DNA of 51,587 bases from the NCBI GenBank assembly GCA_036723735.1, contig DAIMGT010000020.1, forward strand, positions 1-51,587, read 5' to 3'. Shown here in pieces: positions 16,883-26,026 of the stretch. Source of the stretch: UBA4656 sp002405525 (GTDB lineage: Bacteria > Pseudomonadota > Gammaproteobacteria > Xanthomonadales > Ahniellaceae). The position numbers were made by a program, and so were the translations under genes. Within the stretch, counting starts at the first letter, position 1. Every line of letters starts with the position of its first letter. The notes below the pieces were generated by a model. The model did not search any database. It saw nothing but the letters and a program-made list of their open reading frames with translations, and was not told the origin of the DNA.

Positions 16883-17533
16883 ATGCCGCGTTTCCTTGCC
16901 GTCGTGCTGCTTTTCCTCGCCGCGCCCGCCGCCGTCGCGCAGTCGATGGTCGAACGCTTCCAGGACGGTCTGCACTACTTCCGCATCGAACCCGCGCAGC
17001 CGAGCACGTCGGACACGGTCGAGGTCACCGAGGTTTTCTCGTACGCCTGCATCCACTGCGCGCACTTCCAGCCCACGATTGCCGAATGGAAGAAGACCAA
17101 GCCCGCCGCGGCGAGCTTCGTGCAGATGCCGGCGGCATGGAACCCCGCGTGGGAGATGCTCGCCCGTGCCTTCTACGCCGCGGAGGCGCTCGGCATCCTC
17201 GATCGCACCCACGACGCCCTGTTCTCGGCGATCCACGTCGAGCGCGTGCCGTTCCGGTCCATGCAGGACATCGCCGATTGGCACGCCGCCAAGGCCGGCA
17301 TCAAGGCCGAGGACTTCCTCGCCGCCACCGGTTCGACGGGCGTGAACATCAAGATCAACCGCGCCAAGCAGCTGGTCGCGCGCTACGGCATTGAGGGCAC
17401 GCCCAGCGTGGTGGTCGCCGGCAGGTACCGCATCACCGGCAGCTCGGCGGGGGGCTGGACGGAAGTCATGAAGGTGGTCGACTTCCTGGTCGCCCGTGAA
17501 GCCGCCGCGCGCAGCGCCGCGCAGGGTCGCTGA
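16883..17533 (+). CDS. dsbA: Thiol:disulfide interchange protein DsbA
   Basis: 216 residues from the ATG at 16883, with a short signal peptide (to about AVAQ, residue 20). The thioredoxin fold carries the active site CIHC at 56-59 and the cis-proline loop GTPS with Pro174. The dipeptide is IH; the E. coli enzyme has CPHC, so the redox potential may differ. It introduces disulfides into periplasmic proteins, with DsbB as expected partner (not in the window). Probably in one transcript with cytochrome c4. Confidence 0.9.
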   Translation: MPRFLAVVLLFLAAPAAVAQSMVERFQDGLHYFRIEPAQPSTSDTVEVTEVFSYACIHCAHFQPTIAEWKKTKPAAASFVQMPAAWNPAWEMLARAFYAAEALGILDRTHDALFSAIHVERVPFRSMQDIADWHAAKAGIKAEDFLAATGSTGVNIKINRAKQLVARYGIEGTPSVVVAGRYRITGSSAGGWTEVMKVVDFLVAREAAARSAAQGR

Positions 17534-17608
17534 AGCCCGCAGGTCCGCCCGGCTCGGGCCCGACGCGCGCCGCATGCGCAATACCCGCCGCAGGCCCGGC
17601 GTGCCGGC

Positions 17609-18403
17609 ATGATGCGTCCCGCGCCCGGCCCGCTCCCGCACGACCCGCGCCGACACCTGCGGCTGCTCTCCTACAACATCCAAGCCGGCGCCAGCACCGC
17701 GCGCTACCGCGACTACCTGACGCGGTCCTGGCAGCACGTGCTGCCGCATCCGGACAAGCGGCGTAACCTCGAGGCGGTCGCCGAACTGGTCGCTGGCTTC
17801 GATATCGTCGCCCTGCAGGAGGCCGACGATGGCAGCCTGCGATCCGGATTCCGCAACCAGGTGCAGTTCCTCGCCGAACTGGCGCGGTTTCCGTGGTGGA
17901 GCCACCAGGCCAACCGCAAGGTCGCGGCAGTGGCGTCGTCGAGCAACGGCGTGCTGTCGCGGCTGCAGCCGGCCGAAGTCGTCGACCACAAGCTGCCCGG
18001 CGCCATCCCCGGCCGCGGCGCGCTGGCCGTGCACTTCGGCACGCCGCGCCAGGGCTTGCTGGTGGTGATCGCGCATCTCGCGCTCACCCGCAGCGCGCGC
18101 CGGACGCAGTGCCGCTACCTCGCCGAGCTGATCGGCGACCGGCCGTATGCCGTGCTGATGGGCGACCTCAACTGCACGGCCGGCGACCCCGAACTCCGCC
18201 TCCTGTTCCAGCGCACCCGGCTGCAGCCGCCGCCGCTGTCGCTGGAAACCTATCCGAGCTGGCGCCCGCGACGCGCGATCGACCACATCCTGGTGACGGA
18301 CGGTCTGGGCGCGCTGTCCTACGAGGTGCCGCTGCTGCGTGTGTCCGACCACCTGCCGGTGGCGCTCACCGTCGCCCTGCCTGACGCCTGCCGGCTGGCA
18401 TGA
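17609..18403 (+). CDS. Endonuclease/exonuclease/phosphatase (EEP) family hydrolase
   Basis: 264 residues. Motifs of the EEP fold appear in order: LLSYNIQAG (metal-site Asn), IVALQEAD (metal-binding Glu), VIAHLAL, VLMGDLNC (Asp and Asn of the catalytic pair), RRAIDHILV and VSDHLPV (catalytic His). No signal peptide is visible. EEP proteins of this type hydrolyse phosphodiesters in DNA, RNA or phospholipids, and the sequence does not tell which. Its position after cytochrome c4 and dsbA is conserved in Xanthomonadales as far as I recall. Two methionines begin the frame; either may be the start. Confidence 0.85.
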   Translation: MMRPAPGPLPHDPRRHLRLLSYNIQAGASTARYRDYLTRSWQHVLPHPDKRRNLEAVAELVAGFDIVALQEADDGSLRSGFRNQVQFLAELARFPWWSHQANRKVAAVASSSNGVLSRLQPAEVVDHKLPGAIPGRGALAVHFGTPRQGLLVVIAHLALTRSARRTQCRYLAELIGDRPYAVLMGDLNCTAGDPELRLLFQRTRLQPPPLSLETYPSWRPRRAIDHILVTDGLGALSYEVPLLRVSDHLPVALTVALPDACRLA

Positions 18404-18484
18404 GCCCCACCTTCGCGTCCGTCTTTCGCGCCATCACGACCGATCGGATAGGCTTGCGAGGTGGTCAGCATCAGGGCCCCGGAC

Positions 18485-20815
18485 ATGATTTGGCTGCAAC
18501 GCATCTGGCACCGGCGGGTCCCGCACGTGCGCGGCGTGTACTTCGCCACCGGCTGGGCCTTCGTGGAGGTCACCGCCTTCGTCGTCGGTCGCTACAAGCT
18601 GACCGACAACCTGGTCGACATCGCGTTCGCCGGCCTGCTGGTGCTGCTGCCCGCGGTGGTCGTGCTGGCCTGGAACCGCTTCGGCCGCGACGAGGGCGAC
18701 CGTCTCACGCGGGCCGAGGTCTGGGCCTTGGTGCTGAACGTGGTCGGCGGCGGCGCGCTGCTGTGGGGCGTGTTCGGCGGCGCCCCGGTGGGGCGCGCGA
18801 CCACCACCATCGAGGTTACCGACGAGAGCGGCGAACGGGTCACTCGTGAAATCCCGCGCGCCGACCTGCTGCGCAGGGTAGTCGTGTTCAACCCGGCCAG
18901 CGACACCAACGCGCCACCGGCCGAGCACGAGGCCAACGCGCTGACGATCGCGCTGGCGATGGATCTGGCGCAGGACCGCTTCGTGCTGCCGCAGCGGCCG
19001 ACTCTTCCGGCGCACTGGCAACGCCTCCGTTCAGCAACGGACGACGAGGGCCTCGCCCCACGCAAGCTGATGGCCGAGATCGCGACGGACTATGAAGCGC
19101 AGCGGTTCGTGGCGGGACGCCTAGCACGCCGGGACGGCATGCTGGTCGCCACACTGGAGGTGTTCAGCGTCGACCCGGCGCGTCGGGTGGCCGTAGTCGA
19201 AGCCCGCGCTGCGACACCCTGCGCGCTCGCCGATGCCCTGACGCCGAAAATCCGCAAACAGCTCGACCTCGTCGCCGAGCGCGCCGGCGCAGCCGACGAC
19301 CTGCCGGCCTGCGAGTTGCTCACGCCGGTCGACGAGGCCCTCGCGGAGTTCGCGCGCAGCGACCAGGCGATCATCCGGCGCAACGACCTCAATGCCGGCC
19401 TCGACCATCTCGAGCGCGCGCTGGACCTCGACCCGGCCTTCGCGGTGGCGGGTCTCAACCTCGCCGTCGCCGCCTACCCGATCGGCCAGGGCGAACGCGC
19501 GCGGGCCGGGCTCGATGCCGCGCTGCGCGGGATCGACCGCCTGCTCGACGCTCAGCGCTTCGCGGCGCGCGCCTTCGTCGCGGAATTCAGAAACGACGCC
19601 GCCACCGCAGAGCGACTGCGCGAGTTGTGGGTCGAATTGCACCCACAAGACCCGCAGGCCCGCGAACAACTCGCCATGCACTACATGGCGCGCGGCAACC
19701 GGCTGCGGGAGGCGCTGGTCCAGTTGGAGGCCCTGCACCGACTCGGCCGCGGCTTCGATGCGACCCTGCTGCGCATCGGCGTCGTGCGACGCGCACTTGG
19801 CGACCTCGACGGCGCAATCGCTGCCTATGAGACCTATCGCGCCCAGCATCCGGAGCAGCCCGATCCGCTGTATGCGCTGGCCAACCTGCACCTGCGGCAG
19901 GACGACGCGCCCGCAGCGGAATCGCTGCTGCGCGACGCCACCGCGCTGCCCGCAGGCGGGCCGCAGGCCCGCCTGCAGCTGGCCCGCTTCCTCGTCGACC
20001 AGGGGCGCTTCGAAGAATCCCTGCGCGAGATCGACGTTGCGCAGTCGGAATCGCGACTGCTCGAGGACACGTCCGAGATCCTGCGGACGCGCATCTCCGT
20101 GCTCCGCAGCCAGGGGCGGCTGCGGGAAGCTGCGGCGCTGGTCGAGCAGGTGGTGGCGACCCAGCCCAATGCGCTGCAGGCGATGGCCCGCCTCTCGCTC
20201 GGAATCTGGCTGCTGGAATCCTCGGCGTCGGCGGAAGCGCGCGCGCCGCTGCTGGCGGCGATCGACGCCGTCTTCCCCGGCGACAGCGAGATCGCGGCAT
20301 CGATGCGCACGCAGTCGCGCTGGTTGCTGCTGCTGGAGAGCGACGACCGAGCGGGCTTCGAGGCCGCGGCGGCAGCGATGGTCGCCGCGATCCGCCGCCA
20401 CCAGCGCGACGACTTCGCCTACATCGCCACGTTCACCGATGCACGGCTGGCGGAACTGGCCGGCGATACCGCCGCCGCCGCGCGGGGCTACGCGCAGGCG
20501 CTGGAAGCCGCGCGCGCCACCACCACGATCAACCAAATGCTGGGCGAATCACGCATGCTGCGCTTCACACTGCGCGCCCAGCGCCTTGCGCGCGACTGGG
20601 TCGCAGCCGAGGCCAGCGCGGCGGATCTCGAACGCCTCGTGCCAGGCAGTCCGGAGGCCCTCCTCGAGCGCGCGCTGCTGGCCCGCGACCGCGGCGATGG
20701 TGTCCGAGCAGCCGCGCTGGTCGACCGCATCCTCGCCATCACCGACGGCAGCGATCCGGGGTTCGGCCTGCGCCTCGAGGCGCAGGCCCTGCGCACGTCG
20801 CTGGGCGCCGGCTGA
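18485..20815 (+). CDS. Membrane-anchored TPR-repeat protein
   Basis: 776 residues from the ATG at 18485; a GTG at 18461 in the same frame is an alternative. Three predicted membrane helices lie near the N-terminus (GVYFATGWAFVEVTAFVV, the AGLLVLLPAVVVLAW segment and the LNVVGGGALLWGVF segment). A soluble domain of about 200 residues follows, then a long array of TPR-like helical pairs to the C-terminus. The arrangement resembles Xanthomonadales proteins in which such an N-terminal module precedes a TolB/FlgO-like domain and TPRs, often near adenylate cyclase or kinase output domains; none is present here. A scaffold in the envelope is likely. It stands alone, convergent with the kinase gene; the 136 bp after it hold nothing recognised. 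Confidence 0.75.
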   Translation: MIWLQRIWHRRVPHVRGVYFATGWAFVEVTAFVVGRYKLTDNLVDIAFAGLLVLLPAVVVLAWNRFGRDEGDRLTRAEVWALVLNVVGGGALLWGVFGGAPVGRATTTIEVTDESGERVTREIPRADLLRRVVVFNPASDTNAPPAEHEANALTIALAMDLAQDRFVLPQRPTLPAHWQRLRSATDDEGLAPRKLMAEIATDYEAQRFVAGRLARRDGMLVATLEVFSVDPARRVAVVEARAATPCALADALTPKIRKQLDLVAERAGAADDLPACELLTPVDEALAEFARSDQAIIRRNDLNAGLDHLERALDLDPAFAVAGLNLAVAAYPIGQGERARAGLDAALRGIDRLLDAQRFAARAFVAEFRNDAATAERLRELWVELHPQDPQAREQLAMHYMARGNRLREALVQLEALHRLGRGFDATLLRIGVVRRALGDLDGAIAAYETYRAQHPEQPDPLYALANLHLRQDDAPAAESLLRDATALPAGGPQARLQLARFLVDQGRFEESLREIDVAQSESRLLEDTSEILRTRISVLRSQGRLREAAALVEQVVATQPNALQAMARLSLGIWLLESSASAEARAPLLAAIDAVFPGDSEIAASMRTQSRWLLLLESDDRAGFEAAAAAMVAAIRRHQRDDFAYIATFTDARLAELAGDTAAAARGYAQALEAARATTTINQMLGESRMLRFTLRAQRLARDWVAAEASAADLERLVPGSPEALLERALLARDRGDGVRAAALVDRILAITDGSDPGFGLRLEAQALRTSLGAG

Positions 20816-20951
20816 ATTCGGGGACCCCCCCTGAAGTGTCGGTGCACCGAACTGTCGCAGGCGCACTGTCTGGACACATGCTGCGCTCGCGACCGGAACG
20901 GGGTGCCGGGCGCGCACTCATCTGCAGGCCCCGGGTACAGCGGCCCGTGGC

Positions 20952-22244
20952 TCAACCGGCGCCGAACTCGAGCGTCGCCACCGCCCCGCCGCCCTCCCGC
21001 GGGGCGAGGCTGACCCGCCAGCCGTAGAGGTCGCACAGTCGACGCACGATGGCGAGCCCGAGGCCCGCACCGCCGCCGGTCGCGCCTTCGCCGCGCATGC
21101 CGCGCTCGAACAGCGACGGCGCCTCGTGGGCGGCGATGCCAGGACCGGTGTCGACGACCTGCACGCGATGCGCCTCGATGCGCACCTCGACCCGGCCTGC
21201 GGGCGTGTACTTGAATGCGTTGCCGACCAGGTTGCCCAGCGCGACGGCCAGCACCGACGACGGGGCATCCACCAGCGCCGGTTCGACGCGCTCAACGTGC
21301 ACCTCGACCGGCTTGTTGCCCAACTGCGGTCGATGGGTGTCGATCACCTGCTCCACCACCTGGGCCACGTCGGATGTTTCTCCGTCGGTGGGCGCCGCGC
21401 GCTCGCTGCGCGAGAGCAGCAGCAGGGCCTGGGTGAGCTCGGTCGACTGGCGCGCCGCGCGGTCGATGCGGCGCACCCGCTCGCGGGTCTTGTCCGGCAG
21501 GCCATCCTGCGCCAGCAGAAGTTCAGTGGCGCCGCGGATCACCGCCAGCGGGGTGCGCAGTTCGTGGCTGACGTCGGCGTTGAACTCGCGGTCGCGCACC
21601 ACCAGTTCGTTGAGCCGCCGCGCGTAGTCGTCCAGCGCGGCGGCCAGTTCGCCCACCTCGTCCTCGGCGAACTGCGGCGCCAGCGGCGGCGGCTGCTTGC
21701 CGCGCTCGAAGCCGCGCACGCGCGCGGCGAGGTCGGTGACGGGGCGCAGCACGCGCGAGGACAGCCAGAAGGCGATCGCGAGGCTCGCCGCGGCGAAGCC
21801 GAGCACCACGAACACCAGGCCCCAGACCAGCGCATCGCGCGTACGCCGCTGGTCGGTGATGTCGTAGCGCAGAAAGGCCCACAGGTCGTCGGCCTTGCGC
21901 ACCGCCAGCTTGAAGGTGCGCATCGCGCCGTCGCGGTACTCGCTGATCTCGTAGACCCCGGATTGGAAGTCTCGCCACTCGAACGGCACGCTGGCGAAGG
22001 TCCTCCGGCTGAACACGTTGATCTTGATGTCGGTCGAGAACACGAACGGCGCGTTGGGGTCCGGGTTGTCGCGCTTGAACTCGACGAAGCGATCCACCTC
22101 CCGCTGCAGGGTGGACTCGATCAGTTCCTCCTCCAGCCATTCGCGCATCACCAGGGTGATGCCGGCGAAGGTGGCGGTCAGACCGGTGCCGAAGACCAGG
22201 AACGCGAGGATGATGCGGCTTCTAAGCCGGCTTCGGAAGCGCAT
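20952..22244 (-). CDS. Sensor histidine kinase
   Basis: 430 residues from the ATG at 22244 (MRFRSRLRSRI). Two membrane helices (about 11-32 and 139-163) enclose a periplasmic sensor of about 105 residues. HAMP follows, then HisKA with VSHELRTPL (His227), and HATPase_c with NLVGNAFKY, VDTGPGI and GAGLGLAI. The first codons overlap the 3' end of the response regulator gene by 23 nt, so the two are translationally coupled. This is a classical two-component partner. The ligand is unknown; the sensor has no motif I can name. Confidence 0.88.
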   Translation of the reverse strand: MRFRSRLRSRIILAFLVFGTGLTATFAGITLVMREWLEEELIESTLQREVDRFVEFKRDNPDPNAPFVFSTDIKINVFSRRTFASVPFEWRDFQSGVYEISEYRDGAMRTFKLAVRKADDLWAFLRYDITDQRRTRDALVWGLVFVVLGFAAASLAIAFWLSSRVLRPVTDLAARVRGFERGKQPPPLAPQFAEDEVGELAAALDDYARRLNELVVRDREFNADVSHELRTPLAVIRGATELLLAQDGLPDKTRERVRRIDRAARQSTELTQALLLLSRSERAAPTDGETSDVAQVVEQVIDTHRPQLGNKPVEVHVERVEPALVDAPSSVLAVALGNLVGNAFKYTPAGRVEVRIEAHRVQVVDTGPGIAAHEAPSLFERGMRGEGATGGGAGLGLAIVRRLCDLYGWRVSLAPREGGGAVATLEFGAG

Positions 22245-22914
22245 CGGGATCGACCAGCGAATAACCGATCCCATGGCGGGTGTGGATCAGCGGCTTGCCG
22301 AAGGGTTTGTCGATCGCCGCCCGCAGTCCGTGGATGTGCACGCGCAGGGAGTCGGAGTCGGGCAGTTCCTCGCCCCACACCCGCATCTCGAGTTCGCGAC
22401 GCGTGACGACCGACGGACTGGCTTCCATCAGCGACTGCAGCAGCTTCAACCCGGTCGGGTTCAACTGCACCAGCTTGCCTTCGCGGGTCACGATCAGGGT
22501 GTCGAGGTTGTATTCGAGGTCGGCGACCTTGAGGATGCGCGATTGCGGCCCGCGCGCGCGCCGGGCGAGCACGGTCAGGCGCGCCTCCAGCTCCTGCAGG
22601 GCAAAAGGCTTGACCATGTAGTCGTCGGCGCCGGACTCGAAGCCGCTGAGTTTCTGCTCCAGCGCGTCGCGCGCGGTGAGCATCAGCACCGGCGTGGTCT
22701 TGCGCGCCTCCTGGCGCAGGCGGCGGCACAGCTCGAGCCCATCCATGCCCGGCAACGTGAGGTCGAGCACGATGGCGTCGAAGTCCTCCCGGCCGGCGAG
22801 ATGCAGGCCGGTGACCCCGTCGCCGGCGAAGTCGACCACATGGCCTTTCTCGGCCAGGTAGTCGCCGATGTTGGCGGCGATGTCGGAGTTGTCTTCGACC
22901 ACCAGGATGTGCAT
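22222..22914 (-). CDS. OmpR/PhoB-family response regulator
   Basis: 230 residues from the ATG at 22914 (an in-frame ATG at 22926 is possible). The receiver domain has the phospho-acceptor Asp51 (VLDLTLPGMDG) and Lys102 (VKPFA). The C-terminal winged helix has RRELEMRVWG and the closing HTRHGIGYSL. It pairs with the overlapping downstream kinase. A TTATGC-like -10 lies only about 10 nt before the start, so the transcript may be nearly leaderless. The 258 bp between this gene and rimK hold no gene that I can support. Confidence 0.92.
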   Translation of the reverse strand: MHILVVEDNSDIAANIGDYLAEKGHVVDFAGDGVTGLHLAGREDFDAIVLDLTLPGMDGLELCRRLRQEARKTTPVLMLTARDALEQKLSGFESGADDYMVKPFALQELEARLTVLARRARGPQSRILKVADLEYNLDTLIVTREGKLVQLNPTGLKLLQSLMEASPSVVTRRELEMRVWGEELPDSDSLRVHIHGLRAAIDKPFGKPLIHTRHGIGYSLVDPDALPKPA

Positions 22915-23172
22915 GGCGCCAAGCATAATCAACCGCGCGCGGATTGGCGAAGGCGCGACCGGGCGCGCGAATGGCGGGCACAAAAAACGCCCGGGGGGCG
23001 CCATTGGGGGAACGCGCCTGACCCGGGCCCAAGCTACTGCCCCGATTGCCGTAGTCCGAGGCATCCGGCAGGACCGGAACCGCGGAACTACAGCCGGCGG
23101 AATCCTAGACGCACCGGCATTAAGCGCGGGTTAAATGCCAGGCGACGACGGCGCGCCGCGCGTCGCGCGAGA

Positions 23173-24087
23173 TCAGGGAGCAGCCGCGGCGCGGCGCGCC
23201 TTCGCCGCGCGCCTGCGTTGCCGCTGCTCGATGTATTCGACGATGCCGGCGGCGACATCGACGCCGGTCGCGCCCTCGATACCCTCCAGGCCGGGCGAGG
23301 AATTGACCTCCAGCACCAGCGGACCGCGACGCGAGCGCAGCAGGTCCACGCCCGCCACCGACAATCCCATCACCGCGGCGCTGCGGATGGCCGTGTCCGT
23401 CTCGGCGGGCGTCAGCACGATCTTCTCGGCGTGACCACCGCGGTGCAGGTTGGAGCGGAACTCGCCGGCTTTGGCCTGGCGCTTCATCGCCGCGATCACC
23501 CTGCCGCCGACCACGAAGCAGCGCAGGTCGGCGCCCTTGGCCTCCTTGACGAACTCCTGCACCAGGAAGTTGGCGTACAGGCCGCGGAAAGCCTCGATCA
23601 CCGAGCGCGAGGAGGATAGTTTCTCGGCCAGCACCACGCCGGTGCCCTGGGTGCCTTCGACCAGCTTCACCACATGGGGCGGCTTGCCGAGCATGGCCAG
23701 CAGGTCGGTGGTGTCGTCGGGGTTGTCGCCGAACACGGTGGCCGGCAGGCCGATGCCCTGCTGCGCCAGCAGTTGCAGGCAGCGCAGCTTGTCGCGCGCG
23801 CGCAGGATCGAATCCGAACGGTTGACCACGAACGTGCCCATCATCTCGAACTGGCGCACCACCGCCGTGCCGTAGAAGGTGACCGAGGCGCCGATGCGCG
23901 GGATCACCGCGTCGTAGTCGGCGATCTCCTTGCCCTTGTAGTGCATCACCAACTGCTTGGAGTCGATCCGCATGTAGCAGCGCAGCGGGTCGAGCACGCG
24001 CACCTGGTGGCCGCGGGCGCGGCCGGCCTCGACCAGGCGCTGAGTGGAATACAGCTTGGCGTTGCGCGACAGGATCGCGATCTTCAT
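23173..24087 (-). CDS. rimK: RimK-type alpha-L-glutamate ligase (ATP-grasp)
   Basis: 304 residues from the ATG at 24087. It has the RimK layout: MKIAILSRN, VRVLDPLRCYM, then the ATP-grasp core with KLVEGTQGTGV, VQEFVKEAKGADLRCFVVGG and the metal site LEVNSSPGLEGIE. E. coli RimK adds glutamates to the C-terminus of ribosomal protein S6, and related enzymes act on other acceptors. The start overlaps the stop of the upstream protease gene by 4 nt (ATGA), as in rimBK-type operons. No rimA-like gene is present. The last 15 residues are Arg/Ala-rich and probably disordered. Confidence 0.88.
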   Translation of the reverse strand: MKIAILSRNAKLYSTQRLVEAGRARGHQVRVLDPLRCYMRIDSKQLVMHYKGKEIADYDAVIPRIGASVTFYGTAVVRQFEMMGTFVVNRSDSILRARDKLRCLQLLAQQGIGLPATVFGDNPDDTTDLLAMLGKPPHVVKLVEGTQGTGVVLAEKLSSSRSVIEAFRGLYANFLVQEFVKEAKGADLRCFVVGGRVIAAMKRQAKAGEFRSNLHRGGHAEKIVLTPAETDTAIRSAAVMGLSVAGVDLLRSRRGPLVLEVNSSPGLEGIEGATGVDVAAGIVEYIEQRQRRRAAKARRAAAAP

Positions 24088-24560
24088 GCGGCATTCCTCC
24101 TGCAGCGCGCCCGCGGCCGTCCGAGCAGGTAGGACTGCGCGGGATCGACCCGCAGACGGCCGGCGAGTGCGGTGCGTCCGAGCAGCATCGGGAACATCAT
24201 CCCGCGGCGGCTGGTGAGGTTGGTCTCGATCTCGAACCGATGCGCACCGATCACGACATGGGTGCGGATGAACAGGCGCAGGCGGCGGTCGCCGCCGGAA
24301 TCGGTCACCGGGCGTTCGTCCACCACCGGCGCTTCGCACACGTGCGGCCGCTTGCGGCGGCGCGATGTGGGCAGGATGGTGAAGCGCACCCAGCGTGTGC
24401 CCCCGCGCTGGAACTCCTCCTGGGTCTCGACGTGCAGGGCAGACGTGCGCGCGCCGGTATCGACCTTGGCCTTGATCGCGCCGATGCCGAAGTCCGGCAG
24501 CGCCAGCCACTCGCGCCAGCCCACCAGGACGGGACTGTCTGAATTCGCATCGCCGGCCAC
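24084..24560 (-). CDS. rimB: RimB-type retropepsin-like zinc protease (DUF785)
   Basis: 158 residues. The family signature is clear: LVGWREWLALPDFGI, then KVDTGARTSALH with Asp34 of the DTGA retropepsin motif, and RGMMFPMLLGRTAL near the C-terminus. Proteins of this family sit beside RimK; in Pseudomonas RimB is reported to trim or control the glutamate tails that RimK adds to S6. The gene is translationally coupled to rimK by a 4-nt overlap. A TACACT hexamer at 24583-24588 (minus strand), 22 nt before the start, is a possible -10 box. Confidence 0.82.
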   Translation of the reverse strand: MAGDANSDSPVLVGWREWLALPDFGIGAIKAKVDTGARTSALHVETQEEFQRGGTRWVRFTILPTSRRRKRPHVCEAPVVDERPVTDSGGDRRLRLFIRTHVVIGAHRFEIETNLTSRRGMMFPMLLGRTALAGRLRVDPAQSYLLGRPRARCRRNAA

Positions 24561-24616
24561 GGTGCCCCCCGCTCAGGGCGCCAGTGTACGGCAGCGCGGA
24601 CGGCGCCGATGCCGTT

Positions 24617-25528
24617 TCAGGGGCAGGCCACGCCGTCGGCGCCGCCCAGCCGCACCAGACGCAGCTCGCCCGCGAGGCCATCGGCGCGCCGCCACGACAG
24701 CAGCAGACGGCCGCAGTCCGGGAACGACAACGTCGCCTCGCCCCAGGCCCGCCGGGTAACCGCTTCGGGTCGGAACGCCGCGCCGAACTGCGCGCCGCCG
24801 GTCTCGACCAGCCCCAGCCTCACGCTGCGGTCACCCTGGGCGTAGGGGGCGTTACCCACCAGATAGCGCTGCTGGCCGCCCTCGTAGGTGTACCAGGACA
24901 GGAATGCGATGCGCTGTCCTTCGGCCACGAAGAAGTCGGTGGCAACGCCCTCGCCCGCGCGGGCGGGATCGAACCACGTCCCGGCGAGCCGCTGCGAAAG
25001 CGCTGCGCCCGCCGCGCCGAACGACAGGACGCAGGCCGCCCCGGGCTCGGCGCCCAGCGCCAGCGGAAACGCCGCGCTCGCGCCGGGTGGCAGGTACTGC
25101 ACTTCGAAGGCGCAATCGTCGTCGAACGGCGGATCGAGCGTGACACTGAGCAGCGCGCTGGTCGGCGTGTCGAGCGGCCCGAAAAGGAAGGTGAGCGGCT
25201 GGACCGACGAGATGAGGTCGGGGAAGTTCGCGATCCGGCCGGCCTGCGCGACCCGGACCGCGCCGACACGTGGGCGGCCGGACACCGGTACGAACGTCAG
25301 GATCGCCTGGGCATCGTCGGTCGTGCACGGGACCCGCCACAGCGTCACCCGCAGCCGGCCGCCGTCGGCATCAACGACCTCGCGGCTCGCGGTCGCACCG
25401 GTCGGCTGCACGGGCAGCGCGGCCGGCAGGCAGTCGGGCGAGAACTCCTTGGCGGCCGGCCCGGCATCGGCCTGGGCACCGGCCGCCGCGAGCAACCAGA
25501 CCAGGGCGAGGCGTGGCGCGCCGCGCAT
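24617..25528 (-). CDS. Secreted protein of unknown function with GTWFDPARAGEG motif
   Basis: 303 residues from the ATG at 25528, chosen because it opens a compact signal peptide (MRGAPRLALVWLLAAAGAQA). An ATG 16 codons upstream (25576) is possible, and neither has a Shine-Dalgarno. Residues about 170-300 hold a module with GTWFDPARAGEG, FLSWYTYEGGQQRYLVG and a closing SFPDCGRLLLSW, which I recognise from many Xanthomonadales and Myxococcus-type secreted proteins but cannot assign a function to. Six cysteines suggest disulfides. It is a beta-rich extracytoplasmic protein in all likelihood. It stands between rimB and the tRNA gene on the same strand. Confidence 0.7.
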   Translation of the reverse strand: MRGAPRLALVWLLAAAGAQADAGPAAKEFSPDCLPAALPVQPTGATASREVVDADGGRLRVTLWRVPCTTDDAQAILTFVPVSGRPRVGAVRVAQAGRIANFPDLISSVQPLTFLFGPLDTPTSALLSVTLDPPFDDDCAFEVQYLPPGASAAFPLALGAEPGAACVLSFGAAGAALSQRLAGTWFDPARAGEGVATDFFVAEGQRIAFLSWYTYEGGQQRYLVGNAPYAQGDRSVRLGLVETGGAQFGAAFRPEAVTRRAWGEATLSFPDCGRLLLSWRRADGLAGELRLVRLGGADGVACP

Positions 25529-25670
25529 GGCGGCCCGGGGTGCTGCGGCAAGGCGGCGCTGCGACATGCATGGCATCCCGAAGGAATGCCCGATGGTCGC
25601 GCCGGAGTGCTACGCGCCGGTGTCAACCGGCGGAAACCGAGCGCCGGCGCCGCGGAACCGCCGCAATGAA

Positions 25671-25694
25671 GAAGGCCCGCAGAAGCGGGCCTTC
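25671..25694 (-). terminator. Intrinsic terminator of the tRNA-Gly gene
   Basis: A perfect 10-bp stem GAAGGCCCGC / GCGGGCCTTC with a 4-nt loop lies 7 bp beyond the tRNA 3' end. On the minus strand it is followed by TTCATTG. Confidence 0.75.
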
Positions 25695-25701
25695 GCGAAT
25701 G

Positions 25702-25775
25702 TGGAGCGGGTGATGGGAATCGAACCCACGTTAGCAGCTTGGGAAGCTGCAGTTCTACCATTGAACTACACCCGC
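25702..25775 (-). tRNA. tRNA-Gly (anticodon CCC)
   Basis: 74 nt including the encoded CCA. The acceptor stem is GCGGGTG/CACCCGC with discriminator T. The D-arm is around GTTCAATGGTAGAAC. The anticodon stem GCAGC/GCTGC holds the 7-nt loop TTCCCAA, so the anticodon is CCC, reading GGG. The T-arm is TGGGTTCGATTCCCA. The fold is complete and no intron is present. Confidence 0.97.
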
Positions 25776-25784
25776 GCGCGCTGC

Positions 25785-25790
25785 AATGTA
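25785..25790 (-). promoter_or_regulatory. Candidate -10 box (TACATT) of the tRNA-Gly gene
   Basis: TACATT on the minus strand ends 9 nt before the tRNA 5' end, the right distance for a tRNA promoter. The -35 region is GC-rich and unconvincing. The remaining sequence up to 26026 is GC-rich without recognisable features. Confidence 0.3.
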
Positions 25791-26026
25791 CCCGGCCCGC
25801 CGCCGTCGGGGAAGTGGCAGCCGCGCATCGGCCCGCGGCGGCCCCGCGCATTTGCCGGCCGCATGCGCCGGCGGGCCGGCACCGCGCCTGCGCGGCAACC
25901 CGCGTCGCGAGCGGCACCGCGGCCGCCCGTCGACCGGCCGGCCTCGGTTCCGTGGGCCAGGGCATGCCTGCACCACGGCGGGCGGCTGATCCCGGCGCAC
26001 CGCAACGGCCGTCGCTGCGAATGCGC

